A DNA stretch of 12,210 nucleotides, taken from NCBI GenBank assembly GCA_031278675.1, contig JAITJY010000382.1, forward strand, positions 1-12,210, given 5' to 3'. Source of the stretch: Bifidobacteriaceae bacterium. GTDB lineage: Bacteria > Actinomycetota > Actinomycetes > Actinomycetales > WQXJ01. The notes below the pieces were generated by a model that saw only the letters and a list, made by a program, of their open reading frames with translations, was not told the origin of the DNA and made no database searches. The position numbers were made by a program, and so were the translations under genes. Positions 1 to 6,360 of the stretch are shown here, one piece after another (positions within the stretch are counted from its first letter, which is position 1; each line of letters starts with the position of its first letter).

Positions 1-613
1 CGTCGCTGACCGCCCCCGAGACATTCGAGGCGTGCGTGAAGGCCACTAGCGCGGTGCGCGGCGTGAGTGCGACCGCGAGGTCATCGGTGCGCACCCGGCC
101 CTGGGCATCGACGCGCAGCCAGGCCAATTCGGCCCCTGTCAGGGCCGCCAGCCGCTGCCACGGCACCAGGTTGGAGTGATGTTCGGCTTGGGTCACCACA
201 ATCCGGTCACCGGGCAGCAACGCGAACCGCTTACTCGGTACCCGGCCCCGCCCACCGCCTCCGATAGAACCCGCCGTCAACGCCGCTACCAGCAGATTTA
301 TCGCGCCAGTGGTGCCGGAGGTGAACACCAATTCGCCGGGCGCAGCCCCGACAAAGGCGGCGATGGCGGCGCGGGCGCCCTCATAGGCAGCGGTCGCCTC
401 GGCAGCTAACTGGTGGGCGCCCCGGTGGACCGCCGCGTTGTGGTGTTCCGAGAAGTCGCGCATGGCGTCATCGACCACTCGGGGCCGCTGGGCGGTGGCG
501 GCGCTGTCCAAGTACACCAGCGGCCGGCCGCCCTCCAGTGTGCGCGTCAGCACCGGAAAATCCGGGCGGATCGCTGCGATCTCCGCGCTAGACAGTGCTG
601 AGGAACCGGTCAT
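1..613 (-). CDS. sufS: Cysteine desulfurase SufS, N-terminal part (runs off left edge)
   Basis: PLP-dependent cysteine desulfurase that takes sulfur from L-cysteine and feeds it to the SufBCD scaffold in the cytoplasm. Only the first 204 codons are in the window, and the frame is still open at base 1. Visible family marks are YLDSAAT at residues 34-40, HHNAAVHRGAH at 57-67, the FTSGTTGAINL block near 97-107, and AEHHSNLVPWQ at 143-153, where a conserved His stacks on PLP. HASNVSG at 194-200 contains the Asn near the cofactor. The catalytic Cys and PLP-binding Lys lie outside the window. I chose the ATG at 611-613 because it sits 9 bases after GGAGG and gives the expected N-terminus; it overlaps the end of sufC by 26 bases, suggesting translational coupling. 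Unusual: a Gly/Arg-rich stretch at about 116-124 between the TTGAINL block and LLPGD. Family assignment is firm; SufS rather than another group II desulfurase follows from the operon. Confidence 0.93.
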   Translation of the reverse strand, partial: MTGSSALSSAEIAAIRPDFPVLTRTLEGGRPLVYLDSAATAQRPRVVDDAMRDFSEHHNAAVHRGAHQLAAEATAAYEGARAAIAAFVGAAPGELVFTSGTTGAINLLVAALTAGSIGGGGRGRVPSKRFALLPGDRIVVTQAEHHSNLVPWQRLAALTGAELAWLRVDAQGRVRTDDLAVALTPRTALVAFTHASNVSGAVSD

Positions 614-1343
614 AGCCCTCGGCCTCCAGCCGGGCAGCCAACTCGGGGCCGCCTTCTTCCGCGATCCGGCCGGCCACGAACACGTGGACAAAGTCCGGGT
701 GGATGTAATCCAGGATCCGGGTGTAATGCGTGATCAGCATTATTCCGGCGCCCGTGGTGGCCTGGGCGCGGTTGACGCCGGCCGCGACAATCCGCAAGGC
801 GTCCACGTCCAATCCGGAATCGGTTTCATCCAGGATGGCGATCTTCGGTTTAAGCAGTTCTAGTTGCAGGATTTCGTGGCGTTTTTTCTCGCCGCCGGAG
901 AATCCTTCGTTGACGGATCGCTCAGAGAACTCCCGGTCGAAGCGCAGCGCATCCATCGCTGCCCCGACCTCTTTGATCCAAGCGCGCAGCGGCGGCGCGG
1001 TGCCGCCGAGTGCGGTCTTGGCGGTCCGCAAGAAGTTCGCCACGGTGACCCCGGGTACTTCGACGGGATATTGCATCGCCAGGAATAGGCCGGCGCGGGC
1101 GCGTTCATCGACGCTCATGGATAGCAGGTCTGCGCCATCCAGGGTCACGCTGCCGTTAGTCACCTGGTATTTGGGGTGTCCGGCCAGCGAATAGGCGAGC
1201 GTCGATTTGCCCGATCCGTTTGGGCCCATCAGGGCGTGTGTTTCGCCGGATTGGACGGTCAGGTTGACTCCGTTCAGGATCGGTTTGACGCCCTCTGGTG
1301 TATCTACACTGACATGCAGGTCTTGTATTTCAAGCGTGGTCAT
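588..1343 (-). CDS. sufC: Fe-S cluster assembly ATPase SufC
   Basis: ABC-type ATPase of the soluble SufBCD scaffold; ATP binding drives the shape changes needed to build Fe-S clusters on SufB/SufD. It is not a membrane transporter despite its fold. All ABC landmarks are present in 251 residues, the normal SufC length: Walker A GPNGSGKST at 40-48, Q-loop Gln91, signature FSGGEKKR at 148-155, Walker B ILDETD at 170-175, D-loop SGLD at 176-179, and switch His206. The EKKR form of the signature and the MQYP around the Q-loop are typical of SufC. The ATG at 1341-1343 is preceded by AGAGGA with a 5-base spacer. It overlaps the Rieske gene upstream by 14 bases and sufS downstream by 26, so it belongs to one tightly packed transcript. 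Confidence 0.97.
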   Translation of the reverse strand: MTTLEIQDLHVSVDTPEGVKPILNGVNLTVQSGETHALMGPNGSGKSTLAYSLAGHPKYQVTNGSVTLDGADLLSMSVDERARAGLFLAMQYPVEVPGVTVANFLRTAKTALGGTAPPLRAWIKEVGAAMDALRFDREFSERSVNEGFSGGEKKRHEILQLELLKPKIAILDETDSGLDVDALRIVAAGVNRAQATTGAGIMLITHYTRILDYIHPDFVHVFVAGRIAEEGGPELAARLEAEGYDRFLSTV

Positions 1344-1716
1344 CTGATTCCTCTCCCAGCTGGATCACTACCTGGCCACTTTCAATCGACACCGGATAGG
1401 TCGGGACCGCGACATTTGCGGGCAAGTTTTCAGGCACGCCGGTCGCTAGGTCAAACCGGGAGCCGTGGCCCCAGCACTCCAAAGTGCAGCCGTCGAACTC
1501 ACCTTCCGACAACAACACGGGCCCGTGCGAGCAGACATCCCCGATCGCGTACCAGCCGCCGTCTTCCGTGTGGGCCACCACAATCGCGGCCGTCCCGGGC
1601 GGTCCGGTCTCTTCCGCCTCACCGATCACGGCCGGCGCGGCACCGAGTTTGACCTGAACGGATTTGACTTCGCCGGGCCCAATCGAGTCGGCCGGGCCGA
1701 CCACCAAAACGCTCAC
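1330..1716 (-). CDS. Rieske [2Fe-2S] ferredoxin encoded within the suf operon
   Basis: Small 128-residue Rieske-type protein. The cluster-binding pattern is Cys62-x-His64 followed by Cys81-x2-His84 (CSH and CWGH), with two Cys and two His to hold one [2Fe-2S] cluster. An additional Cys77 is present but is not part of the motif. The HGSRFDLATG segment after the second box is typical of dioxygenase-type Rieske ferredoxins. There is no signal peptide or membrane segment, so it should be cytoplasmic. The start is GTG at 1714-1716, four bases after the sufD stop, with GAAAGG upstream. An ATG four bases further up is in another frame. A Rieske gene between sufD and sufC is, from memory, a recurring actinobacterial arrangement. 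Electron supply to cluster assembly is a plausible inference; no reductase partner is visible here. Confidence 0.9.
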   Translation of the reverse strand: MSVLVVGPADSIGPGEVKSVQVKLGAAPAVIGEAEETGPPGTAAIVVAHTEDGGWYAIGDVCSHGPVLLSEGEFDGCTLECWGHGSRFDLATGVPENLPANVAVPTYPVSIESGQVVIQLGEESDDHA

Positions 1717-1720
1717 TCAT

Positions 1721-2860
1721 CTACCTTTCTGTTTGGTCCAGCTTCGCTTCGACGCCAGCCCGCAGGGCGTCTGCGACCTCGCCGTGCCCAATCCGCCCGA
1801 TCAGTTCCGCGAAGAAGGCGTGAACCACCAAAGACCGGGCCAGTTCTTCAGGGATGCCACGGGCCTGTAAATAGAACATCTGTTCCTCATCGAACCGGCC
1901 TGTCGCACTGGCGTGCCCCGCCCCCTCGATCTGGCCTGTTTCGATCTCCAAATTCGGGACCGAATCAGCGCGGGCGCCCTTGGTCAGCACAAGATTACGG
2001 TTCTCCTCATAGGTGTCCGTGCCCTCCGCCCGCGCGCGAATCAAAACGTCCCCGATCCACACCGAGTGGGCCGTCGGCCCCAGCAGCGCCCCCTTGTAGG
2101 TCACCCGCGACCGGCAGTTCCGCCCGGCATGATCAACGAACAATTGAGCCTCATGGTGCTGACCCGAATCCGTCAGGTTAATGCCCAACGCCTCGAGTTC
2201 GGCGCCTTCCCCGGCCAGTTCGATATGCGGTGTGACCCGAATCAGCGACCCGCCCAGCGCCGCCGTGACGTGACGCAGCCGCCCATCTTTCGCCACCCGG
2301 ACGCGGTGCGATGCCGCGTGACGCGACCCGTCGGCCCAATCATGAACCGCGATCACCGAAATATCGGCACCTTGTTCGACAATCACCTCGACACCCTCCG
2401 CCAAGTGCGCCAGCCCGATGTGCTCCAGCAACACGGTGCCACGGGCGCCCGGCCGCGCCAGGATCGCGAGATGAACAGCGGACGGCTGCGGTTGATCGGA
2501 GCCGTCGCCGCCGATCAACCGCACCACCGTCAACGCCTCCGCGTCCGTGCCGCCGAGGGTCACCAGCGTGGCCGTGGCGCTCGCCGCCCACGCGGCCGCT
2601 GCCACACGGTCCCCCGGGGCGGGCGCTAGACCCAGCGCCGGGTGGTCTTTCCCGACCACCTCCACCGATACGGCGGACGATGCCGTCCCGACCGCTTCGA
2701 CCTCCACCGTCACGTCGGCCGCCAGGTCGGCTTCCCAAAGTTCGGCCAGCTCCGCGACGGGCGTAAACCGCCACTGTTCTTCCCGGCCCTTTGGCCTCGG
2801 AAAATCCGCCAGATTGAACGATTCAAGGCGGCTGCCCCGCGACTTGGTGCTCAGTCCCAT
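1721..2860 (-). CDS. sufD: Fe-S cluster assembly protein SufD
   Basis: Scaffold subunit that pairs with SufB and binds SufC; the SufB-SufD interface is where the nascent cluster forms. The protein is 379 residues. It opens with a short N-terminal segment containing the EEQWRFTPVAEL block (27-38) typical of SufD, followed by the beta-helix core. The C-terminal helical part contains FDEEQMFYLQARGIPEELAR (323-342). His316 in the GHAS segment aligns by position with the SufD histidine implicated in cluster assembly in E. coli. The start ATG (2858-2860) lies one base after the sufB stop, in TGATATG. An in-frame start 11 codons upstream would overlap sufB by 32 bases and is less likely. The protein is less conserved than SufB, as usual, and the identification rests on both sequence and operon position. 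Confidence 0.94.
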   Translation of the reverse strand: MGLSTKSRGSRLESFNLADFPRPKGREEQWRFTPVAELAELWEADLAADVTVEVEAVGTASSAVSVEVVGKDHPALGLAPAPGDRVAAAAWAASATATLVTLGGTDAEALTVVRLIGGDGSDQPQPSAVHLAILARPGARGTVLLEHIGLAHLAEGVEVIVEQGADISVIAVHDWADGSRHAASHRVRVAKDGRLRHVTAALGGSLIRVTPHIELAGEGAELEALGINLTDSGQHHEAQLFVDHAGRNCRSRVTYKGALLGPTAHSVWIGDVLIRARAEGTDTYEENRNLVLTKGARADSVPNLEIETGQIEGAGHASATGRFDEEQMFYLQARGIPEELARSLVVHAFFAELIGRIGHGEVADALRAGVEAKLDQTER

Positions 2861-2861
2861 A

Positions 2862-4298
2862 TCAGCCCACCGACCCTTCCATCTGCAACTCAATCAAGCG
2901 GTTGAGTTCGAGGGCGTACTCCATGGGGAGTTCGCGGGCGATCGGCTCGACAAAGCCGCGCACAATCATCGCCATGGCTTCCGCTTCCGCCATCCCCCGC
3001 GACATCAAATAGAACAGTTGGTCGGCTGAGACCTTCGAGACGGTCGCCTCGTGGCCCATGGTCACATCATCTTCGCGGACATCGACGTACGGGTACGTGT
3101 CGGTGCGCGAGACGTCATCGACCAATAGGGCGTCGCAAATCACGGAAGACTTGGCGCGCTCCGCACCGGGCCGGATGTGGACCAAGCCGCGGTAGCTGGT
3201 GCGGCCGCCGCTCCGCGAAATCGACTTCGAGACAACCGAACTGGACGTGTCGGGCGCATCGTGCACCATTTTCGCGCCTGTGTCCTGGTGCTGGCCCTCG
3301 CCGGCGAATGCGATCGACAGGGTCTCGCCGCGGGCGTGACGGCCCGCCAGAATACACGCCGGATATTTCATCGAAACCTTCGAACCGATATTGCCGTCCA
3401 CCCATTCCATCACCCCGCCTTCTTCGACGCGGGTGCGTTTGGTCACCAAGTTATAGACGTTCGTGGACCAGTTCTGAATGGTGGTGTAACGCACGCGGGC
3501 ATTCTTTGCGACCAGGATTTCCACCACTGCGGCATGCAACGAATCGGTCTGATAGATCGGCGCGGTACAGCCCTCCACGTAGTGGACATAAGAGCCCTCA
3601 TCCGCGATTATCAACGTCCGCTCGAACTGGCCCATGTTTTCCGTGTTGATCCGGAAATAGGCCTGGAGCGGGATATCAACCTTGACGCCAGGCGGGACAT
3701 AGATGAAAGACCCACCGGACCAAACCGCGCTGTTGAGAGCCGCGAACTTATTGTCGCCCGGCGCCACAATGGTCCCGAAATATCGGCGGAACAACTCCGG
3801 ATGGCGCTTTAGCCCACTGTCCGTGTCCAAGAAGATCACGCCCTGGGCTGCCAAATCCTCCCGGATCTGGTGGTAGACCACCTCTGATTCGTATTGGGCC
3901 GCCACACCAGCCACCAACCGCTGTTTTTCTGCCTCCGGGATGCCGAGCCGGTCATAGGTCCGCTTGATATCCTCTGGGAGCGCGTCCCAGCTTGTAGCGG
4001 GCCGGTCCACCGGACGCACGTAGTATTTGATCGTGTCGAAGTCAATCTCGCCGAGGTCGGCTCCCCAGGCCGGCATGGGCTTTTTGTGGAACAGTGTTAG
4101 GGCACCCAGGCGGAACTTCCTCATCCAGTCCGGTTCGTCTTTGATGTTCGCGATTGCTTCGACAACCTCGCTGGTCAAACCCCGCTTGGCGGCCTGACCG
4201 GCAGCGTCCGAATCATGCCAACCGTACTGGTAGTGCCCAATCGAGGCGATCGCCTCTGCCTGGCCCAACTGACCAGTGCCCGGGGCTGTGGCGCTCAT
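2862..4298 (-). CDS. sufB: Fe-S cluster assembly scaffold SufB
   Basis: Main scaffold protein of the SUF machine; it receives sulfur and assembles the cluster with SufD and SufC. Its 478 residues match the family length. The sequence is strongly conserved: the GVIFLDTDSGLKRHPELFRR region (153-172), EGCTAPIYQTDSLHAAVVE (242-260), KYPACILAG (311-319), and a C-terminal SADQLFYLMSRGMAEAEA (424-441) ending in LNRLIELQMEG. Cys244 and Cys388 match E. coli SufB Cys254 and Cys405 by context. His416 and Glu417 keep the 28-29 residue spacing from Cys388 seen for E. coli His433 and Glu434. The ATG (4296-4298) overlaps the sufR stop as ATGA and has a strong GGAAGGAG site 5 bases upstream, so it should be both coupled and well translated in its own right. 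Confidence 0.97.
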   Translation of the reverse strand: MSATAPGTGQLGQAEAIASIGHYQYGWHDSDAAGQAAKRGLTSEVVEAIANIKDEPDWMRKFRLGALTLFHKKPMPAWGADLGEIDFDTIKYYVRPVDRPATSWDALPEDIKRTYDRLGIPEAEKQRLVAGVAAQYESEVVYHQIREDLAAQGVIFLDTDSGLKRHPELFRRYFGTIVAPGDNKFAALNSAVWSGGSFIYVPPGVKVDIPLQAYFRINTENMGQFERTLIIADEGSYVHYVEGCTAPIYQTDSLHAAVVEILVAKNARVRYTTIQNWSTNVYNLVTKRTRVEEGGVMEWVDGNIGSKVSMKYPACILAGRHARGETLSIAFAGEGQHQDTGAKMVHDAPDTSSSVVSKSISRSGGRTSYRGLVHIRPGAERAKSSVICDALLVDDVSRTDTYPYVDVREDDVTMGHEATVSKVSADQLFYLMSRGMAEAEAMAMIVRGFVEPIARELPMEYALELNRLIELQMEGSVG

Positions 4299-5041
4299 GC
4301 ATCTCCTTCCTTACCGCCACCGCCGCCCTGGTGGGCCGCGCCGGCTGGCGTTGCCGGACGCAGTTCCAATGCGACCGGCACACATGTGGTGCAAACGTGT
4401 TCACCGCCGGCCAGGGTTGCCAGCCGTTGGACGTGCACACCGAGGAGCCGCGCGATCACCCGCGTCTCCGCTTCACAAAACTCCGGAAACACCTGAGCCA
4501 CCTGATGGACCGGGCAGTGCCCTTGGCAAAGCTGCAGCGTCAAGCCCCGGGGGCCAGGCCGCACACTGGCGGCGTAGCCGTCCGCGTTCATGGCGCCGGC
4601 CAGCGCGTTGATCCGGTCAGCCAAGTTAGGGCCAGCCGCCGCGATCGCTGCAGCGTAGCGATCCTCCAACCGCTGGGCGCGTTGCCCGGCGAAGCCGCCA
4701 ACCGCCTCGGGGCCCGCAGTGCGCGCCAAAAACTCGATCGCTTCCACCGCCAAGGCGTCGCTTTCCTGCTCGAAGGCGCGGTGGGCGGCCGGGGTCGCCA
4801 CAAAGTAGCGGGCCGGACGCCCTCTGCCCCGCGCCCCGGCGGGGCCCTGCGGGCCAATGCGTTCTTGAATCAACCCGTCCGTTTCGAGTTCGCCCAGGTG
4901 GCGCCGGATACCGGCCGGCGCCAGCGCCAGAACCCCGGCAATCTCAACTGCGGAAATTGGACCATCCGCCACCACCAGGCGTAAGATCTGTGCCCGGGTT
5001 GCGCCGTCGGCATCGCTCGCGCTGGCCGCCCGCTGCCGCAT
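4295..5041 (-). CDS. sufR: SufR-type Fe-S-sensing repressor of the suf operon
   Basis: DeoR/ArsR-like winged-helix regulator that represses suf genes when it carries an Fe-S cluster and releases when the cluster is lost. The 248-residue protein has an N-terminal winged helix (about 13-62). Recognition-helix features appear in AVEIAGVLALAPAGIRRHLGELE, followed by a basic wing with RGRGRP near 71-76. The C-terminal half holds five cysteines in the family pattern: Cys172, Cys176, Cys189, Cys217 and Cys220 (LCQGHC, EFCE and CTTC). These should supply the cluster ligands. The ATG at 5039-5041 follows GGGGGAG with an 8-base spacer. It is the first gene of the operon and is coupled to sufB by a 4-base overlap. 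The extreme C-terminus is low-complexity, with PAGAAHQ and a run of Gly. Autoregulation is inferred from the palindrome in its promoter. Confidence 0.93.
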   Translation of the reverse strand: MRQRAASASDADGATRAQILRLVVADGPISAVEIAGVLALAPAGIRRHLGELETDGLIQERIGPQGPAGARGRGRPARYFVATPAAHRAFEQESDALAVEAIEFLARTAGPEAVGGFAGQRAQRLEDRYAAAIAAAGPNLADRINALAGAMNADGYAASVRPGPRGLTLQLCQGHCPVHQVAQVFPEFCEAETRVIARLLGVHVQRLATLAGGEHVCTTCVPVALELRPATPAGAAHQGGGGGKEGDA

Positions 5042-5059
5042 CAGCCGACTCCCCCTTCT

Positions 5060-5087
5060 AGTTAATCCGCAACACAGTTGTTTTCAA
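5060..5087 (-). promoter_or_regulatory. Candidate suf operon promoter upstream of sufR
   Basis: On the minus strand TTGAAA (5087 to 5082) is a 5-of-6 match to a -35 box. It is followed after 16 bases by TTAACT (5065 to 5060) as a weaker -10 box. Transcription would start near 5053, leaving a short leader that carries the sufR ribosome site. The -35 is convincing and the -10 only moderate. The operator-like palindrome lies inside the spacer. Confidence 0.5.
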
Positions 5088-5110
5088 ATCCCTCACGATG
5101 CTATCCGCAA
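5065..5110. repeat. Pair of 8-bp direct repeats in the sufR promoter region
   Basis: ATCCGCAA occurs at 5065-5072 and again at 5103-5110, 38 bases apart start to start. The first copy overlaps the palindrome arm. They could be additional half-sites for SufR or another regulator, or chance. Confidence 0.4.
5070..5080. promoter_or_regulatory. Candidate SufR operator, CAAC-N3-GTTG
   Basis: CAACACAGTTG is a perfect inverted repeat with 4-bp arms and a 3-base centre, placed between the predicted -35 and -10 boxes of sufR. Cyanobacterial SufR is reported, from memory, to bind CAAC-N6-GTTG, so the arms match and the spacing does not. Occupancy here would block RNA polymerase directly. The site is inferred, not proven. 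Confidence 0.45.
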
Positions 5111-5112
5111 AC

Positions 5113-5159
5113 TGCGTCCGAAGCGAACCGACGCGCCGCCGATGTAGCCTACGGACGCA
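5113..5159 (-). terminator. Weak hairpin at the end of the glycosyltransferase gene
   Basis: TGCGTCCG (5113-5120) and CGGACGCA (5152-5159) are perfect 8-bp inverted repeats with a 31-base loop. One arm covers the last codons just before the stop. On the minus strand the stem is followed only by GTTT, so this is at best a poor intrinsic terminator. Confidence 0.25.
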
Positions 5160-6360
5160 CCGTCCCGCTGGGTGCCCGCGATGAGCCTTGGTGATCTGCC
5201 AGCGCCTGCTCGTAGACCCCAATAATCCGCGCCGTCAGCTTACTCTGACGGAACTGGGTGGGCGCCGGGCCGACCGCCAACGGCTCACCAGCCAAGATTC
5301 TGCCCTCCAGGCGGCGCAGCGCCGCCGCGAACGCCTCGACCGAGGTGTCCGCGACGCCATGGCACCACCCGCTCGGCAGATCACGCGCAATGGCTTGATC
5401 ACGCACCAGCACCGGTGTGCCCACAGAGACCGCTTCATAGACCGTCAGGCCTTGCGTTTCATAACCCAGCGAACTTTGGACCACCACATCCGCCTGACGC
5501 ATGGCCGCCAGCATGGCGCAGTGGGACACCGTGCCACAAAACACCACCCGGTCGCTCACACCGAGCGATTCGCTGAGCGCCACGCAGTGGCGCAACTCCC
5601 GGCCGGCACCGTAAATATGCAATTCGGCATCAATCCCGGACGCCGCGAAGGCCTGAATCGCCTCATCGAGGCGCTTCTCCTTGCTGATCCGCCCTGGCCA
5701 CACCAAAACCGGCCGCAGCCTGGGCAGACGCTGTTCCCGGGTGGCCGCGTCAATGCGGCGGTCATCGACCCCCGTCGGGATCACATGCAACTCGCGGTCC
5801 ACCCCGTAGGCACCCAGGCGCTGGGCGAAATGCGCGGTCGGGACTATGACGGCATCGGCCGCCTGGGCAAACGCCTGTACGTAACTAGCCATGTCACGCA
5901 CCCGATCCGTCTCCATGTAACGCTGGTGCGCCACGTACATCAAGCGGAACATCGCGCGCGGGAAGGGAACCACCGCCGGCAAACCGTCCTCAATGTTGGT
6001 GTGCACCGTGTGAACCAGCGGCAGTCCGTGGCGGCGCGCGAAGCGGTAGCCGTTCCACGCCCCCCAGATGTCCGCCTCGATGTGCACAATATCCACCGGT
6101 GGCCGCTGCGCAAACCCGGCATCCGTGGCGCGGTCGGTCAGCTTACCCGCCAGATGGAGCGACTGCTCCCCGACCTGCTTGGAACGCAACAAGACATCAT
6201 GCGGGCGGGAGTACTGCGGCGACGGCTGCCGCTTCGAGTCCGGGGCGCAGACCGTCCCGATATGTCCCAGCGCCTCCAAGAAGTCGCGTTGGAGCCCAAC
6301 CGATACTTGCAACCCGCCCAGCGTGGCCGGGTGCTGATCACTAAAAAACGCTACATGCAT
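5149..6360 (-). CDS. Family 4 GT-B glycosyltransferase, acceptor unknown
   Basis: A retaining GT-B fold glycosyltransferase of 403 residues that should transfer a sugar from a nucleotide donor to an unidentified acceptor. The N-terminal domain starts with VAFFSDQHPATLGGLQVS, including the Gly15-Gly16 loop, and contains HTVHTNIED (117-125). This resembles the acceptor region of diacylglycerol or phosphatidylinositol glycosyltransferases. The C-terminal domain has PTGVD (195-199), GRISKEKRLDEAI (223-235) with Arg224 and Lys229 placed for donor phosphate binding, and a clean EX7E motif (Glu301 and Glu309). It has no signal peptide or membrane helix, so it is cytosolic or peripheral. The ATG at 6358-6360 overlaps the upstream membrane-protein gene by 20 bases, with CAGGA some 12 bases before it. 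A lipid acceptor is only a possibility; MshA-like or capsule roles are not excluded. Confidence 0.85.
   Translation of the reverse strand: MHVAFFSDQHPATLGGLQVSVGLQRDFLEALGHIGTVCAPDSKRQPSPQYSRPHDVLLRSKQVGEQSLHLAGKLTDRATDAGFAQRPPVDIVHIEADIWGAWNGYRFARRHGLPLVHTVHTNIEDGLPAVVPFPRAMFRLMYVAHQRYMETDRVRDMASYVQAFAQAADAVIVPTAHFAQRLGAYGVDRELHVIPTGVDDRRIDAATREQRLPRLRPVLVWPGRISKEKRLDEAIQAFAASGIDAELHIYGAGRELRHCVALSESLGVSDRVVFCGTVSHCAMLAAMRQADVVVQSSLGYETQGLTVYEAVSVGTPVLVRDQAIARDLPSGWCHGVADTSVEAFAAALRRLEGRILAGEPLAVGPAPTQFRQSKLTARIIGVYEQALADHQGSSRAPSGTVRP

Noticed and set aside
2861..2893. Earlier sufD start giving 11 more residues
   Set aside because: It would overlap the conserved end of sufB by 32 bases, and the ATG one base after the sufB stop is the normal coupled arrangement.
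4154..4984. Long plus-strand open frame opposite sufB and sufR
   Set aside because: Antisense shadow of two certain genes in high-GC DNA; no domain or ribosome site.
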